Origin: Bacteroidales bacterium M3 | GTDB lineage: Bacteria > Bacteroidota > Bacteroidia > Bacteroidales > Muribaculaceae | Length of the DNA: 64,000 nucleotides | Direction of reading: 5' to 3' | Assembly (NCBI GenBank): GCA_001689445.1 | Contig: LUJN01000010.1 | Span: forward strand, 1 to 64,000 | In this document: positions 61,665 through 64,000 of the stretch, in pieces | How positions within the stretch are numbered: position 1 is the stretch's first letter | Layout of the letters: each line of letters begins with the position of its first letter | Notes under the pieces: model-generated | What the model was told of the DNA's origin: nothing | The model's input: the letters and a program-made list of their open reading frames with translations, nothing else | Database searches by the model: none | Position numbers and translations under genes: made by a program

Positions 61665-62102
61665 TTACAGGGAGAGGTGGAGGATGGGGTACGGGTGGCC
61701 CTGGGGGTCGAGGGGGGAACGGGAGATGACGCGGAAGCCGTGACGGAGGTAGAAGCGGAGAGCGCGGGGATTTTGCTCGTTGACGTCGACGAGGCGGATG
61801 CCACGGGCGATGGCGAAGCGGAGGAGTGCGGAGCCGTAGCCGCGCCCCATGGCGTCGGGGTGTACAAACAGCATCTCGACCATGTCGTCACCAATGCCGA
61901 TGAAAGCACACCACCGGCCGCTGTCGTTCCTGGTGGCATAGATGGCGAGATTGGGCATGTAGTCGCGGGGAATGCACTCGCGGTAATAATCTATATCCCC
62001 TAAAGTGAGGAAACCGTGGGTTGCCTTGACGGAGGCATGCCATATGTCGGTGAGGGCGGCATAGTCGCTGCAAGGTTCGATTTTTGGAGCCATATCATTC
62101 AT
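61665..62102 (-). CDS. GNAT-family N-acetyltransferase
   Basis: A 145-residue GNAT protein using acetyl-CoA. The central acetyl-CoA motif is VHPDAMGRGYGSALLRFAI (pyrophosphate-binding GRGYGS), preceded by AFIGIGDDMVEMLFV and followed by NPRALRFYLRHGFRVISRS. N-terminal residues IEPCSDYAALTDIWHASVKATHGFL match small GNAT proteins. The acceptor substrate is not known. It is alone, converging on the terminase-like ORF. Confidence 0.9.
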   Translation of the reverse strand: MNDMAPKIEPCSDYAALTDIWHASVKATHGFLTLGDIDYYRECIPRDYMPNLAIYATRNDSGRWCAFIGIGDDMVEMLFVHPDAMGRGYGSALLRFAIARGIRLVDVNEQNPRALRFYLRHGFRVISRSPLDPQGHPYPILHLSL

Positions 62103-62226
62103 ATAGGTTGGCGGTCGTTTATGCCGATATAACGTGAGTATATATGGAATATTTTGTATCTTTGCATTACTTTATGCCGTATGGGCAGCGGGCGACGAGC
62201 CTGTTGCCGGCTGTAAAACGTTAAGA

Positions 62227-62406
62227 ATGAAAGGACAGTATATATTTCGGTTTGCCTGTCTCGCGTTGCTGTGGCTTGCCCTGTGTTGGCTGCTGATACG
62301 CGGTCGTGGTATGTCGGCGTGGACGCTGTTTGTCATCGTCGCGTCGGGAATTGTGGTGTTTGTGCCGCTTTACAAGAAATATATAAAGGGGAATGGCGGG
62401 AAGTAG
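62227..62406 (+). CDS. small two-helix membrane protein upstream of dxs
   Basis: A 59-residue protein beginning MKGQYIFRFA with helices at about 7-24 and 31-49 joined by RGRGMS, and a basic tail. The upstream part of the same frame (from 62134) is less plausible since it spans a TATCTTTG -7 box at 62157-62164. No family is recognised. It is 40 bp ahead of dxs and may be co-transcribed with it. Confidence 0.65.
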   Translation: MKGQYIFRFACLALLWLALCWLLIRGRGMSAWTLFVIVASGIVVFVPLYKKYIKGNGGK

Positions 62407-62445
62407 CCCCAACCCCCACTGTTAACCGTCAAAACAAAGGATGCC

Positions 62446-64000
62446 GTGAACAATACAAGCGATGAAGTTCCCACAGGGCGAGCGTACCCGTTGCTCGACA
62501 CGATAGACAGCCCGGCCGACCTGCGCAAGCTGCCCGTCGAAAGGCTACCGCAAGTGTGTGCCGAGATACGCGATTTTCTCATCAACTCCCTGTCGCAGAA
62601 TCCCGGGCACTTTGCCTCCTCGATGGGGGCGGTGGAGCTGACCGTGGCGTTGCACTACGTGTTCAACACCCCGTATGACCGCATCGTGTGGGATGTCGGG
62701 CACCAGGCCTACGGCCACAAGCTGCTGACGGGACGCCGCGACGCGTTCCACACCAACCGCCGCCTCGGTGGACTGAGCGGCTTCCCCAACCCTGCGGAGA
62801 GCGAGTATGACACATTCATGGCCGGCCATGCGTCCAACTCCATCTCGGCGGCTCTCGGCATGGCTGTCGCATCGGAGATGCAGCATGACAGCCCGCGCCG
62901 CAACGTGGTTGCCGTCATAGGGGACGCCTCCATCGGGGGCGGTCTCGCCTTCGAGGGGCTGAACAATGCCGCCAATTCGCGCAACAACCTGCTCATCATC
63001 CTCAACGACAACGACATGTCGATAGACCGCAATGTCGGCTCGCTCAACAGCTACCTCACCCACCTGAACACCACCAAGGGCTACAACAAGGCGCGTCTAG
63101 GCATCTACAAGCTGCTGAAGAAACTGCATCTCATAAGCGACGGCGGCAGGGGGTTTATCCTGCGGTTCAACAACAGCATGAAATCGCTGCTTGCCGGGCA
63201 GCAGAACATATTCGAGGGGCTGAACGTGCGTTACTTCGGCCCGTTTGACGGGCACGACCTGCCGCGCATAGTGCGCGTGCTCAATGACATAAAGGATATG
63301 GAGGGGCCCCGCATCCTCCACCTGCGCACCGTCAAGGGTAAGGGATACGCCCCCGCCGAACAGGATCCCGCGACGTGGCACGCGCCGGGCAAATTTGACC
63401 CACGGAGCGGGCAACGGCCAAAGGAAAACACGGCAGGCCCCGTGAAATTTCAGGACGTGTTCGGACACACCCTCGTCGAACTTGCAAAGGCCAACCCGCA
63501 TATAGTGGGGGTGACAGCCGCAATGCCCTCGGGCACCTCGATGAGCCTGCTGCAGGAGGCTATGCCCGACCGGGTGTTTGACGTCGGCATCTCGGAGGGG
63601 CACGCCGTCACGTTCTCCGGCGGTCTCGCCAAGGACGGTATGCGCCCGTTCTGCGCCATATACTCAACATTTCTCCAACGTGCCTACGACCACATCATCC
63701 ACGACGTGGCGATACAGCGGCTGCCAGTCACATTCTGCATCGACCGCGCCGGCATCGTGGGCGAGGACGGGGTGACACACCACGGGGTGTTTGACCTCGC
63801 CTACCTGCGCACGATACCCAACCTCACCATAGCCTCCCCCATCGACGAGGAGACGCTGCGTGACCTGATGTACACAGCGGCCAATGCCGACAATCCCGGG
63901 CCGATAGCGATACGCTATCCGCGTGGCAAGGGGGAGTCGGCCCGATGGGAGACACCGATGAAGCAGCTACCCATAGGGCGCGGGCGCAAACTTTCATCGG
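62446..64000 (+). CDS. dxs: 1-deoxy-D-xylulose-5-phosphate synthase (partial, 3' end beyond window)
   Basis: The first 518 codons of the TPP enzyme that condenses pyruvate and glyceraldehyde-3-phosphate in the first step of the non-mevalonate isoprenoid pathway. The conserved opening YPLLDTIDSPADLRKLPVERLP begins near residue 14, VWDVGHQAYGHKLLTGRR follows, and the TPP-binding GDASIGGGLAFEGLNNA with its downstream Asn pair is at about 159-181. The pyrimidine-domain residues lie in VGISEGHAVTFSGGLAKDG and CIDRAGIVGEDGVTHHGVFDLAY. A GTG at 62446 is the only reasonable start in frame upstream of this homology. The frame stays open to the right edge. Confidence 0.96.
   Translation, partial: MNNTSDEVPTGRAYPLLDTIDSPADLRKLPVERLPQVCAEIRDFLINSLSQNPGHFASSMGAVELTVALHYVFNTPYDRIVWDVGHQAYGHKLLTGRRDAFHTNRRLGGLSGFPNPAESEYDTFMAGHASNSISAALGMAVASEMQHDSPRRNVVAVIGDASIGGGLAFEGLNNAANSRNNLLIILNDNDMSIDRNVGSLNSYLTHLNTTKGYNKARLGIYKLLKKLHLISDGGRGFILRFNNSMKSLLAGQQNIFEGLNVRYFGPFDGHDLPRIVRVLNDIKDMEGPRILHLRTVKGKGYAPAEQDPATWHAPGKFDPRSGQRPKENTAGPVKFQDVFGHTLVELAKANPHIVGVTAAMPSGTSMSLLQEAMPDRVFDVGISEGHAVTFSGGLAKDGMRPFCAIYSTFLQRAYDHIIHDVAIQRLPVTFCIDRAGIVGEDGVTHHGVFDLAYLRTIPNLTIASPIDEETLRDLMYTAANADNPGPIAIRYPRGKGESARWETPMKQLPIGRGRKLSS

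Noticed and set aside
1..64000. tRNA, tmRNA and 6S RNA genes
   Set aside because: None could be recognised in the intergenic regions by eye; a covariance-model scan could still find one.

Overview
The window reads as chromosomal DNA of a gut-type Bacteroidales bacterium, most plausibly Muribaculaceae-like. That family placement is inference. The order is supported by several things seen here: intergenic promoters of the Bacteroidetes type (TTTG, about 20 bp, TAnnTTTG), the ruvA-sprA pair of the type IX secretion system, a TonB system with two ExbD proteins, a PPi-dependent phosphofructokinase, a full Na+-NQR operon, and a run of SurA-like isomerases next to an OstA-like protein and mutL. GC is moderate to high except in one AT-rich island.

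Layout. 1-104: 5' end of a 16S rRNA gene (minus strand) with two tandem rrn promoters upstream. 719-15201: fmt, then (minus) sprA, ruvA, a secreted subtilisin-like protease with a probable T9SS sorting domain, a large periplasmic TPR protein, a PstS-like lipoprotein and a small membrane protein. 15507-21145 (plus): rarA, serC-serA, and glnB/glnK-like plus amtB, the last pair bracketed by two inverted 104-bp palindromic elements. 21663-27870 (minus): DUF4924-like protein, YugP-like metallopeptidase, pfp, groL-groS, plsC. Then a PAP2 phosphatase (plus) and a minus-strand pyrB-pyrI-flavin reductase-glyA run. 32451-44611: a lipoprotein TPR/HTH regulator, an unknown helical protein, and a minus-strand operon of three PPIases, an OstA-like protein and mutL, preceded by guaB.

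44738-47844 is an AT-rich accessory island on the minus strand. It carries a membrane-anchored Mrr-like nuclease, a coiled-coil protein ending in an FtsK-gamma-type winged helix, and a YhcG/DUF1016 PD-(D/E)xK nuclease. The first two genes overlap by 8 nt. The island is flanked by an identical 15-bp direct repeat whose guaB-side copy includes the guaB promoter -7 box. It is the best candidate for an undescribed, probably defensive, system.

48284 to the end: mutS2 (plus), exbB-exbD-exbD-tonB (minus), nqrABCDEF (plus) with a 198-bp MITE-like element between nqrC and nqrD, a terminase-like ORF that has lost its P-loop residues and sits among 9-nt microrepeats, a GNAT acetyltransferase, a small membrane protein, and the first 518 codons of dxs, which runs off the window.

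Repeated themes are short palindromic elements that share a GTAGGG...CCCTAC edge around different cores, and 9-nt-period microrepeat tracts. No tRNA, CRISPR array, complete insertion sequence or integrase was recognised.
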